From Branchiostoma belcheri (taxonomy: Eukaryota > Chordata > Leptocardii > Amphioxiformes > Branchiostomatidae), in NCBI RefSeq assembly GCF_001625305.1, contig NW_017804342.1, forward strand, positions 1 through 64,000: 64,000 nt of DNA, given 5' to 3'. Of the stretch, positions 24,594 through 37,700 are shown one piece after another (positions within the stretch are counted from its first letter, which is position 1; each line of letters starts with the position of its first letter). The position numbers were made by a program, and so were the translations under genes. The notes under the pieces are model-generated. The model saw only the letters and a list, made by a program, of their open reading frames with translations. It was not told the origin of the DNA and ran no database searches.

Positions 24594-25960
24594 TGGTTTA
24601 TTTGTAAAAACAAAACCTTGTAGCCATCGGCTAATTTGTGTCTTGCTGTACAATTTTGATTTTTGACATAACATAACATCTAACATAACACACTAAAATT
24701 ACTAGTTAATCAATAAAATCCATATCATTATACATTGACATACTTAAAAATAACAGTTACAATTTTAACATTAAAACTAACAATTACAAACATATATTAA
24801 ATACTAACACAACAATATACAATGTAAATGAGACTAGAGGACAGACTAGAAATATGATACACATTGTTTGGAGGAATTCAATATGCGAACCAGGTATGGT
24901 ATTGGAGAGTTCTTATAAAGTTCTTTTAAAAAAGACAGTAAACAAACCTGTCTGTGACCTGTTTCTCTTCGCTACTGTTTCTAATTTTCTTGTTTCTGGT
25001 CCGTCCCATTTCTCGGCGTTTCTTTGGGAAGAAGATAATATGAAGATGGAAACTTAGCTTAAATTTGCGAACAATACCTTAGAAGCATGTAATAAAAAGT
25101 AGAATTTCCAATACTCAATTAAGTATACTGAACATGCATTTTAAAAAGGACATTGGTCTATTTTTTATCAGTCTCATAAAACTGAAGTTATCTGTGCAAC
25201 ACGCCAAAAACGTCATATTTGAAAGTGAGTTTTATATGATTGAAAAGGATTAGGATTGTCTAACCTTGCGTCCTTTTTCCGTGACTTTCTCCGCGTACTT
25301 GATGCGGTGTCTTAGCGTTTCTCTGCCGTCTGAATCTTCACAGCGGTCCAGCGCCGCTCGGTACAGACCAGCTGATTTACTGAACGCTGTCTCGTCCTTA
25401 CCAACCCTTCCCTTCTCTAGGTACACATCTCCCAGGCTCTTTAAAGATTCTATTTCCAAACGTTTGTTTCCTTCCACGATTGCTTTCACTAAAGAATTTG
25501 TATAACCTTCAATCAAGGGCGTCATACCATGTACTTTCAACCTGGACTTCTTTTTCACTTTGTCAAGGGCTGTGGACACAGCCAATATGGTATTCGTAGC
25601 ACACGCTTTTAGAACCTCTTGATCATGGACCAGTTTCGTGCATTTCTCTGCATATCTGATGCGATGCTGCACAACTTGCTTCTCCTCAGTACTAGTGTAA
25701 TACCGTAAGAGTTCTGTGTACAACGAGCAGGCCTTGTGGAAGTTCTCTGCTTTATGCTTCTTCATCTTTGCCTTGTGTAGGTACAAGTCTCCGAGACCTT
25801 TCAAGGCTTCACATTCCAAAACCTCATTTTGAGTACTTATAGCGTGAACTAACTTCCGTGCGTATCCCCTCTCTACAACATTCAGATCAGAACCACTTTT
25901 AAAGATTAAGTCTAGTTCCCGAAATTCGTCCACCACTGTAGACAGCTCGGTGTGTGACAT
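20999..25960 (-). pseudogene. NTase-TPR gene, copy C (frameshifted)
   Basis: Exon 1 25960-25265 (696 bp, three codons shorter than in A and B), exon 2 25021-24948 (74 bp, one codon shorter), exon 3 24420-24314 (107), large exon from 24114. Phases hold through exon 3. The large exon then has four frameshifts against copy A: a base lost in the G run near 23,648, a base gained near 22,976, a T lost near 22,790 and a base gained near 21,715. They alternate loss and gain, so the reading frame is the original one again at the 3' end, with about 12 TPR units. No clear nonsense change was seen, so sequencing or assembly error in short homopolymers is a real alternative to pseudogenisation. Confidence 0.72.
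24545..24927 (-). mobile_element. Retroelement 3' end inserted in intron 2 of copy C
   Basis: Copies A and B run straight from GGTGCACA/GTGAAAA into AAAAAAGACAGCAAAC or its equivalent; copy C has about 380 extra bases. Read on the minus strand the insert ends AATAAACCATTTGATTGATTG, with a (TTGA)n tail at 24,556-24,595, typical of L2/CR1-type LINE 3' termini. It shares that tail with 18,571-18,900. No coding capacity. Confidence 0.65.
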
Positions 25961-27500
25961 ATTTGTTCCCCCTGACAGGGTTTTCTTTGCTTATATAATC
26001 AGAATGTGTTCTTGGGCCTTTCCTATTAACCAAATATGATATTGAAGATTTTCTCCGCCCGTGTCTTCACATTATCTTATTTAGTTCTTTAGTATCCCGA
26101 TGAACACGCATCTTTGTTGACCGCACTCTGGTTTATTGACCTGAGGAAGAATAAACATTGTACCAATCATGTACGGATGGTGGACCGAGTGCATGTCTTT
26201 TAAAAAAGGCTTGATAAAATTCTAACTGGCAGCCGATGGGTTTTATCTTTCATTGGGACTCCGGTAACGAATCTTTATATTCACGAAAATCCCTTTATTC
26301 CTTCTTCCGTTGTCCTGGTTCAAAGTCTACGGCTGTAACATACTTACAGTTCCCATGAAATCTTCTAGGAGGTCGAAACTTATACTGTTATACCCATATA
26401 CACGCGATGAAACGCTAATATTTACAGTGTCAACCTCATATTAGGTAAACGGTAATATGACACTCATCTGGTCAGGCGCTAATATTGTTCGTTGTGCATC
26501 CTGATACTTCAAACACAACCTGTTGTCATCTGGTTTCTGTGACTATACAACCTGTCACTACAACCATCAGGACATATGCAGCCCTGCACACCTATTCAGT
26601 TTCGAGTAGTCCGTTTTTCACTACGTATAACTTATAAGAGTGAAGAATTGCGGTCTGCAAGTGCCATAAACATACTATAACGTTAGAAGTAATATTACTC
26701 GTATCACTATCAGTCTAAGGCCACGTACTGCAGTTGACACATTCCCTGGTGTACCAGAAACATTTATAACTCTTGTTAATGAGTCTTTGAGAAAAGGGCA
26801 GAGTATTATTAAGCAAATGTGAATTCTTATAATTTTTGGGAGGGGGGAGGGGCAGGCTAGCAAATCAGCAACACATTCTTGTTACGAAGCCCTAATCCCC
26901 ACTAGCTATAGGCTCACACTGCGTGTAAAGTGTTCGGTTTTGTCAGCTGTATGTTAATGATAAATGTTTGTGGCCTTATCTATGTAAAAACTCACCTTTT
27001 ACGTCCATCTAGAGATAAAACTGTCCGTCTGTCTTAGCTCACGACTGGCACCAGCGGAAGCGGAAATTCCCGACAGCGGAAATCCCCGGCGTGACTCACC
27101 TTTACGGAAGGGGGATTCCCCTGGAAATGTTCCATTAACCGACAGGGGTGGAAAAATGATCCGTATTTACCTGTAGTGTCCATGTTATGTAGGGGTGTTT
27201 TGGAGGGAGAAGGTTCCATAATTCTTCAGTTCCCCAAACGGTAAAAATAAAAAAGGTAAAACATAACTTTTTGGGTAGATTTTTAGTCGATAAGACTTGT
27301 GCTTGTGTCCCACAACATGGTTGAAACCTACGCGTACTATGTAACTTCAACTGTCGCACTATGCACCACCCCTGTTTCTATCATTGGACTTGTCTTGGCT
27401 ACCGAAGTGTAGTTATAAAAACAATATCATCATAGGAATGTCTTACTAGTATCTGAAAATAAGGGTGACGTAGGCAGCTAGTTTTGAAAACATTTGTGTC
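25961..27500. other. Upstream region of copy C and right edge of the duplicated array
   Basis: Sequence parallels 6,496-8,030 closely, then similarity stops near 27,500 just after AAAACATTTGTGTCAA. This fixes the right breakpoint of the segmental duplication. No gene supported. Confidence 0.6.
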
Positions 27501-29043
27501 AAGTATTGTAACATACGATAAATTTATTCCTAGATTACAATGATACTAAGCACACATGTATAACAAACAAAGCAAAGATTTGAGGACACATGCAGATTAT
27601 CGACAAATGCACACGTTTAATTATAATTATAATTCTGATCATAATGATCTGAAAGTGAAAGGCATTGTCCGAAAAGGCACAAAGTACACTAGTAGACTTT
27701 CCTCCCTCAAAGTCAAACTTCACGTCTTTCGTTCACCCTGTTAGAGCTTTTTTGTCTCCTATTTGATAGACGACAGTGGAAGGTGGCTAAAATACAAAAA
27801 TAGAACTTCACTGTACTATCAAACTGACAGACTGCTACGGTTTTGTAAGTCTTTATTTGGAAGTAAATGAAAACCACCACCTATACCCGTAGTAAAACAT
27901 TAAATGTTATTCAAATATATTTCATTACTAACATTTATGTTATGTTAAAACTGTAAACAACAAGCAGTAGGAATAAAGATGGACAAGAAAGATGTACATC
28001 TCTCATGTTTTGAGCTCTCATAACACCTTTCATGTTTTTCATTTGTACCTGAGGTAACGTAATGGCTGTATTTATATTTCATATGTAACGAATTTAATTC
28101 TTAGAATTTTGCAGCATATACACAGGCGTCACAGAAATGAGATTACGTACGAGTAGCAACAAGGCTATCCGAATAAGTTAATGAACTTACCCCTATTTGA
28201 TCCAAATCTGTACGTTTAACTCTTTAAACACATTCTGCATTTGTTCTTATTGTAAAACGGTCAATACTGTACTGATTGAAATATTGCAAGGTGTGTATTA
28301 GATTGACTAGCACCAGCCATCACCACACTACATCAAAATGAAGAAAAAATACCTCATTAGTAAAGCTTCAAGAAATGAACCTGTTGGAGTTGCATTCGCA
28401 GTGCGGCACGGTTCAAAAGAGACGCTCTACGACTGACTGTAGTACTACATCCGGACCTCCCAGCAAATCCTCTTTTACAACGAAGAGAGTTATGAAAAGT
28501 CCATTATAAGTGCTTTACATCGTCAATCTGTTATACTGTGCTGTATGTGGATAACCAGGCTTTACACGTTGACCCTTATTCGGGACGCTTGTAAAGGTCA
28601 CTTATATGCCCTGATTAATAGCACATAGCGAGCAAAGTATATCCGATTGTCGATCTAAAAAGTAAAGAATCCTGCAATAGATAGCTCCCTTCTTTGCCCA
28701 TAACAGTGGAGTTTGTGCAATTATTAGGCTGTGCTATTGTTGGTGTCACACTGGGGAAACTGTAATTGTAAATAAATTATGCTAAAAGCTCGTGTTGCAG
28801 TGCTTCAGCCAACCGCTTTGGTGCCTCTTTTGAGCCGTGCCGACAGAGCAAAGGTTGCGTTAGTTTAATTGCAGCGTAGACGGCTGGAAACAAGTTTTAA
28901 AACAGAGTCGAACAGTAAAAAGTCAGCTTTGTAACTGCTCAAGAATATAACCTATAAGGAAGTGACCGTTCTCTTCGTTATAGAGGAGTTTGAGAAATGG
29001 TATATGTTTAAAGATATACATTTCCCCACAACATTTGAAAGCT
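27501..29043. other. Gene-free spacer between the NTase-TPR array and TTLL-1
   Basis: Only short unrelated frames occur. The segment at 27,950-28,020 (AACAAGCAGTAGGAATAA, ACATCTCTCATG) resembles 10,585-10,660 and 20,617-20,690, so a further piece of the array flank lies here. Part of the right end is probably TTLL-1 3' UTR. Confidence 0.5.
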
Positions 29044-31698
29044 TCATGTACACCATGCAGGGTCCTTGTGGCACTTGCCCCGAAACCAGAGGTCCATCAG
29101 CCAGTTGGCCTCACTCAGAGTTGAGTCGCTCGGAGGTTTCAAGTTGTTCGCCTCTGACTGAGTCTGGAATGAAATTATGACCTCATTGAAAAAAATCCAT
29201 TCAGGGCATACAACAAATAACATTCGAATTCAGCAACTTTAACTGTGCGTTGCGGGAAGAAACTAGAAAGCAAAGCAAATGTATAATGTACATTCACATG
29301 GTCTAGTCTAAAAAAATACTGCTGTTAATTCGTACTCAAACACATTCATAGTATACGCTGACCAGCCGCTCCAACTCTGCCCTGCAACTTGCTACATAAT
29401 GGTGTCTGATACAGGATGTCAGAAGATGTCTGATACAGAACCAGATACCATTGTGACAACTATCTGGTCCAAGTCATTACCCTTACTTGTTTGGAACAGA
29501 AGAAATTAGCAAAAATAATATGTTTTGCATCTGTAGAGGGCACAATTATACAATATAAAAATGAATTGACTAACCATCGGTACTGGACAGACTCTCCTGA
29601 AGTTCCTCCTACCGACATGTTCCAAGAATGCAGCCTTCAGGTGTTCCCTCCAGTCAGGTGTCAGACAATGTTCACACAACTTGCAATACTGAAGAGAGGA
29701 AAGCGAGTATATTATGGAAATTACATACCAGACCCCAGTCATTCAGTTTTACAGGGCAGTTCTCATCAAGGTTTAATCAATGTAAGATAAAACCAATCCA
29801 TGGTATCATAGCATACGTAAGGAGTTCTACAGTCTGTAGATTATTTGGAGAACCTCTGAAAATACGACCTGTCCATAGATAAAGTACTTTTGAATATATC
29901 ACTGTTTGAGTAAACTTATAAAACGAAGATGTTTTTGTTTGCAAGAAAGGAAAACGTACGTAATTCTTAAACGTAATGAAAACGTTTATTCTTAAATGTA
30001 AGATAAAACCTGTCCAATCCCTGTATTATTGTTTAAGTAAGGAGTAACTTAGCCTGGCAGGACTTGGCAGAAACTTTCCTTTGCGGACAGAACAAAACAC
30101 TTGAAAGAGTGGTTCAAAGAGACTGTTTTAGAAGTGAGTACCACTCACCATGTTTGCACAGCTTGCCGTGCTCCTGCATGTGTTGGAGGTACAGATGTCA
30201 GGGTAGACTTGAATGTCACGGTCATTCACCATCATGGACTTCTGATCGTCAGGACTGGAAGGGTAGAAAAGAGCCGCATGTCAAGATTGTTTACTACCCA
30301 ATAAGTGGTTTAGGCTTCCTGTTCTTCTCTTTTGACGTGTTACATGCGCTTTTATCGAGCTTTCCTTTTTTACTGGTATCTTTACGCCAGTCAGCTTCGG
30401 AATGCATACTGCATACTGCCTGGCCAATTTGACACTGTCTTGCCAATTTTATACTCTATTGTATCCACCAAAAGATCTGCTTGAGGATTTAAGAGTTTCC
30501 CCCAAAAACGTCGGTGCTTTGGTGACAGATAAACACCAGATCATGCCAATAAACAACTACTTAGTACATAACAGGGTATATTCAGCACATCCAGAACAAG
30601 ACCAAAGCGGATTTAATATGTTCCAACGACTCGATGTTTATTGATAGTCAGCATGCAGTTTGTCTGCTGCCACAGGATTGAACAATTTTCGAAAAAAAAA
30701 AATAACATGGGCAATTTTTTAGGCAAACGTGTACCTGTCCTTTTGTAAGGTCTTATAATGTGTGCACGAACATGAAAGGGACAGCCCAGTTTATTGATAG
30801 AATCTTACCTTCCCTCCAAGGTCGTTGGAATTGACCTGGCCACTCCGACCAAGTTGAGCAGATTAAACAACACCTACGATACGTATATACAAAATGAGAC
30901 TGTGACACAAGAAACGTTCGTAAATGCTACTGTTTTTGTTGACAAATTAAGTTTCATTTCGCCCTATACAAAAACGACTTTGTGATGTTCGTGACGTGAG
31001 GACTTACGTTACAACATAATGACAATGCAAAGACTTTACAACATATCATAAATGTTGCAAATTGAAAATAGATTATCCAGGTTTTCACGTACAATGTAAT
31101 TTTTTTATTTACTTAATCGGTCACCAAATACTTCTTCATCTTCCAATGTTGAACTTTATTTCACACAATGAAGACAGAGAGGTCAAATTTTCAACGACCA
31201 CTGTCGCCTTCATCAGGATAATCACCTACCGAGCGTAATCTCGCGAGAGTTACGCTTACAGACACGTGACCTTATTTACACGAGACTTCACGAGACGAGA
31301 GGTCATTAATTATCCTGATGAAGGCGACAGTGGTCATTGAAAATTTGACCTCTCTGTCCTCATTGTGTGGAATAAAGTTCAACATTGTACTTAGTCTGTG
31401 ATTACTACCAACACAGATGAACTTTCATGATAGTAATACTTTTACATTTCCTTTTCTTTTTTCTTTTTCTACAACACCCACCATCTCAATACCCTCACCT
31501 GTTCATACATGTACTTGTTAGGTGGTGTGTGACCGGACGCCATGTTTGGAGACATGTTCACCTGTAAAATGTAAACAGCATATGTATGATATTACACAAC
31601 ATTGTACATAAAAGAAGCTACTCGATCTCTTTCAAAGCTCCAAAATGCAACCTATTCATTACCTTCGCCAAGAAGGTTATGTTTTCGTAGGCGTTCGT

Positions 31699-31735
<37 letters not shown>

Positions 31736-34700
31736 CACGATAACTCAAGAAGGCTACGATGGATTGTCTTGATATTTGGTAGGTGGATAGGTCTTCATGA
31801 GACGTGGAACTGATTAAATTTTGGGCCCCTAGCGGCTTGTTATGGTACTGCAGCTGAACTTCCGGTTTTGATATCTCGTGATCTAGACATGCTAGGGTGA
31901 CGAAATTTGGATGGTAGGTAGCTCTTGTGCTGGGGAAGAAGTGATGTGAGTTTGGCCTCCCTAGCGGCTTGCTCTGGAACTGCAGGGGCGTTAGTTGAAA
32001 AATATTTAAAGGCGGATAACTCTAGAACCGATTGATGGATCGTCGTGATTTTTGGCATGTAGGTAGCTGAAGTGATGCTTAACATAATGATATTATAATT
32101 ATGCATATATTATTGTAATTTGCATAATTAATGAGGAAATTCCATAAATCAGCTGCATTCCATGATAGGACTATTCAAGCTTGTGACATGTAATTAAGAA
32201 CGGCAGAAATACAGGCAGATATCGATTATGCAAATGAAGACTTAATTTGCATAATTAATGAGAAAATGTTATATTTACATAGTGGTAACTGCCTGGAATT
32301 TCATACTTGGGATATTTGAAAGTTATGTGAAGGTGAACATAATTAAACATAACTTATTCAAATAAGGACCTCATTTGCATAATTTATGAGGAAATGCTAT
32401 AATGGCACCCTTTGATAAGATAAGACTGTCTTCTGGTGTAGAATATGATCAACAGATATAATTGATGCAAATATAGGATCCTATTTGCACAATCAGGGGG
32501 ATTAATCTATAATTTCTTACTCATAAAGGCTAACATCATTTGGCGAAGGTATGAGATCGTGGAACTCTAGTTAAGAGAGTGATCTTTTCAACAATATATA
32601 ATGTACGAACATATACTGAACAGAAAAACATTAACAGAAAGAACTACATACCTCCATGAGAAATATGTTCAGGTCCTCATCGACAACAAAGTCAAAACGA
32701 ACCAGCTCAAAGAAGTTTCTGAAACACATGCCACATAACATCATTCTATACTCTTAAGAATTGTTCACCAACATAAAAGGAACCCTATCGATTAAATATG
32801 TAAATAAAGATACAGTCTAGGCGCAAAGAACGCAAGGGAATGAATCAAATATTTAAAAACAAACATCTTTCAACATCTTTTTAATGTTTCTCAGTCTGGA
32901 CTATTATTTGATATCACTTATTCATTCAGTACCAAGGACAGCACATGTATCAACCCAATGCACATGGTTTGCTGTATCCAGAACCATGCTTTATCCATGG
33001 CCATGCTCGTGCACAATTTTGGATAGTTGTATCCAAACCGTAGCCTGGGTGCCATCCGAATTTGTAACGGCTCCCCCGAAAAAATCGATTTTTTCGGGGG
33101 AGCCGTTACAAATTCGGATGGCACCCAGGCTATCCAAACCGTGCCTACAATCTACATTCTAGGCAAATCTACATTCTAGGATACGTGAAGCCCATCCAGA
33201 ACCGTGTCTGATCCTAACCCTAACCTATTCTGGCTTAGAACTAGATAGGCACGTTTCTGGATATAATACGGTAACTGTTGCTAACGTTCTGTACGACCAG
33301 AAGCCCATAGCTTCTCACCTGGAAGACTTGTACTGCTGCAGTTGCTCCACGAAAAGGGGTTCCCTGGCCAGGTACACTTCTCTCAAGGACGTCCTGATGT
33401 CTCTCCACACACCTGACGGGTCTTTTCCTGTTAGGAAACAAACCGTGCATGTAACACCGTATATATGTCCTTGTGTTTTGATGTAACACATGCACTGTAT
33501 GATATTTGTGTTCTTTTATGTACATGTAACACCGTACACCATTTGTGTACTTTAATTTAACGTCATTTGTGTCCTTTAAAGCTGAAAGACTTCTCAGTTT
33601 CAGTTATGATGTTGTTATGAAAAAAATTCAGAACGGTGGAATTGGGAGGGGATACCGACTTCCGACGAACTTTGACCGAGTGTGACCTAGTGTCACAATC
33701 GTGCGGCCCAAAAACTACAGCGCTTGGGTCAGACAGCTGATGAAGACCGAGAAATTCGGTCGAAAATTCTGGGGATTCAAATTCTTTTGAGTCGAAGAAC
33801 ATTTTGATTCTCACTATGTTACCAATTCAGATGGACTTTCATGCTAAATCTATTAAACGTAAAAAGTATATTTACTGGACTAACCTATAGACCTGACATA
33901 GTGGTTCCATGTGTCCTTGTGACTGTATTGGAGCCTGTTGTAGGTATCCTTCAAGGAAGGCATCTGTGGGAAACAGACATGTACTACGTAAATACAAAAC
34001 AACAAGTTAAAATAGTTCGACTGCGAAGCGTTTGTCCTAATGACTGTCCAATTGTACTTCATGTTTTACATTGCTTCTAGACGGCAGCGTCTAGAAGGCT
34101 ATTTCAATAAGAACTATTTGAAGCAAAGCAGTGAACTTTTCAAAGCGTTAGAGAAGCTTTGATTATATTAGACCAGATTCTAATAAAGGCAAATACGCAA
34201 TCATTTGACATAGAACATCGTTTTAACTGTCTTCTTATAAAACTTAGATCAAAAATGATAATTTCATTTTCGTTTGATAGGCGTTTGATAAGTTACAACA
34301 ACACTTCAAATTCAAATGTTAGAGATACCGACCTCCCATGTTGGAGTGTAGTCTTCGTCGACAACGTACTTGTCAACATCATATTGGTCGAAAGGATGGT
34401 ATGGCTTTGAACAGTACCTGGATCATGCAACAGATTGCTGTAAGTCTGAATATCATTAAACATTCAAATCAGGAACTCATTTGCATAATTTATGAGGGAA
34501 TGATATAATGGCCTAAAAATCTTTTTCTAAAACTGAAGCAAAGCACTAAAAAGCAAGCTTGTGATGCGGCTATCACTCATGATATGATTTTTTATTACGC
34601 ATTTGATTACGTATCTGTATCGGTATTGCAAGTATAAACGGTAACACACAAGTTTCGCAGGCACGCGGCGCGGCGGCAGCTGGCTAATATTTGTGATGTT

Positions 34701-37700
34701 GCTTGTTAAGTCATATCTCAACTGCAGCTATGACTGAAAATGGCGAGTACATACATGGACATGCGTGTAAACATTACCTGAAGAGGGCCTCTTCTTCATA
34801 CATGTACATCCTCAATGGGTTGATGGAGGTCACAACTGTATAGATGCCAATGTCAAATTTCCTGCAAACAAAATACAAGCGAAAGCATAATCTAAAGCAT
34901 CATGTTCAGAAAACCAATATAGATAGATCTTGTAACTATGAACGTTTATGAGTTTTAGTTTTATATACCTACATGTACAGTGTCTATTTACCAATTCAAT
35001 TGGTCTAATAAGTGTTTACTACATACTAACAGACTGAGAGAGGAGGTTACAGTTTGTACCTATTTTTCTTTGGTCTCTTTATGAAATATATGTTTCGTGT
35101 GGAAGATGACGCTATCATGACACCTCCTTACCTGCCATCGATGAGAAACGGGTTCTCAACATACTCCTGTACGAAACTCTGTCCAGTCAGAGTCAGCTCT
35201 GTGGAAGGAAGGAACAAGTGAAGTGTGAACATTTTACCAATATTAATGTATCTTCGTGATGCGTGTTCAATCAGAATCAGTCCTTGTATTAGTAGTAGTA
35301 CTAGTACAGTGTCTGTGCTAATTCTGATTGAACACGCACGAAAGACCACCTGAAGCTTCCAGCAGTATCTAAAAAGAGCAAACGTATCAAGGGAAGAGGC
35401 CAAGGAAGTGGCTACAGACCGGATGAGATGGAAACCTGTTCCCCAATATGCCTACGTCTAAGCCTAAATCTAGATCTAAGACGAAGTCCAAGTCCAAGTC
35501 AAGTCTGGGTCTTAGTCGAAGTCTACATCTAGGTCGAGTCGACGTCTAATTAATCTAGGTTTTTAAAAGTCCAAGTCTGGGTCTAAGTCCAGGTCCAAGT
35601 CCAAGTCCAAGTCTAAGTCCAAGTCTAAGTATTACCAAATGCACGGTTTGTCTCTTCGCACGAAATACCCTGTTGCTGTACAGTACTAATACTCTACAAG
35701 CAAACATGAATACCAGCAAGTATTACATGTAGCCAAACTTACGATTCAAGGGTTTGATCTTGATGCCTCGGTGGTTATTGTTCTTTTGTACCCACATCTT
35801 CCTGGGGTTTGATTCAGCCTAAAGATGAATATGATCAAATTGCAGCTTATACCAGAACATTTCACAACCTTACAACAGCCTCTTATGACACACGAGACAC
35901 GCTACGTACATTTTCCGTTTTCAGGGTACATTATCCAAAGTAGTGTCATGAAATCGTAGTGATTCATAAGAAAGTCAACAACAGTGATATTTGTTCGCAG
36001 AAGAGAAGAAGAAGTCGTGACAATATCTATAAAGTAATATCTAAACTATTTGATTATTTCTTGTAATTACTTCTTTGCTGTAGTCTAATAAACAATGTGG
36101 CCATGAATATTACTATACTATAATAACTTGTTGTCTTACATGTCGCAAGAGTTCATCTTTCTCCTCTGGCAGACGGAAGGCCTGAGGTACAAAGTGGATG
36201 TCTGACGTCGCAAGGCTCATCTTGTTGGTGACGTAACCGCCGCCGGGCCAATGGTTGATCTGGAGTAAGATTATAACATCGTTTAACACCACAACACGAA
36301 ACTTTTACACAGTATTTAGAAAAATGAATCTACTTCTCAACGTAATCGCAATGTATCATAAAGTAACGAATATAACAACAAACACCAAAAAAATGGTTCT
36401 CGGCCTCCCTCAGTAGACTGACTGGTCAAAAGCTCTAGGTGAGAACAATTCTTTGCCGATCGAAATTTTTAACTTAAAACATGCAAATACCAACACAGAT
36501 GGTCTTTCATGATAAAACTGATTCATCTTTACCTTCTGGTGAGGTTTCATGTTACGAAGATGAGGTATCAGTACGGGGTCTGTAAAGGGGTACTCGTGAC
36601 TCCAAATGACATCCCAGTCCGACTCAGAACCGCCTCGCTTGTACCCGGTCCTCTTGAACACGGCGAAGACGTGGTCCAAATATCCAGATTCGACCTGTGG
36701 GAAAGTCAGCGGAAAGGCAGGGATGTTGAGATGTCAAAATATAGGTCAGACATTCACTTGAAATCTAGACATCGCAGCGTATACGTACTTATACTTATAA
36801 CGTAGTACGATTCTGTTGAAAAGTGTAAAATGTTGCATTGCTAAGCTGTCACACATTCACAACCTTCGTAGGAATTTGTTCCCGAACACCAGCCGACTAA
36901 GTTAGTAGCTGACGTTATAATGTAGTACTCTGGCATGATATACATGTAGGCCATGCCCATCCTTCGAAAGGAATCGAAACGAGTTATATTTGAGTCAAAT
37001 TTGACTTCTGTTGGCGTTCAGCCGAACACCAGCCAACCATTATTGAGGGTCTGCATGGGGGGGTCCTGGCAACGGTTAACGGTAAATTCAGCAGGGCTGA
37101 TAACGCTTAACGGTAAATTCAGGACGGCCGGCAACGCTTAACGGTAAATTAACAGGCTTTTTTTTCGAGCTGCACTGGATTTGGTATTTCGCTTTGTGGA
37201 AAAGGTGATCACTGACAAAATTACGTATACCTTTATTACTACATGTAATGAAGCATGCATTAAAGATATGTGTTCCCTGTGTTTCCCACCTGCCCTGGTC
37301 CCCGAGTGCGTCCACAAATACCGGGGTGTCCGAGTGGACTTCGGCCAGCTTGCATTTTTTCAGTCTGCCCAGTTTTTTCGATGGATTTTGAGATGGGAGC
37401 GCCGAAGGCGCTCGTAATTTAGGGGGGTCCGGGGGAAATTTAGGATTTTTAAGCCTTCAAAAACGCAATTTCCCGCATTTTGAGAGGCAAATCATGGTGT
37501 TGAGAGTGTTTGTCGGTCCTTATGATGTTTTCATATTTTACTCAAGATTTTTGTTAATTTGCCTGTCAAGGTTGACGGATTCGTTAAAAAAATTCTGTAA
37601 CTCTCCGCAAACCTCCGGAAATTGAAGGGTAAACTGGTTCTGGCTAGAGCCGACGGGACCGAGCGCAGAAGCGCGAGTCGAGCGCCAAAGGCGCGAGCAA

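Noticed and set aside
31703-31732. (GT)n run as Z-DNA-type regulatory element
   Set aside because: It is part of a repeated transposable element and nothing links it to a promoter.
34623-34690. GC-rich TTCGCAGGCACGCGG motif shared with about 39,830-39,860, considered as an RNA gene
   Set aside because: Only a short similarity; no cloverleaf or promoter boxes could be drawn. Probably another dispersed repeat fragment.
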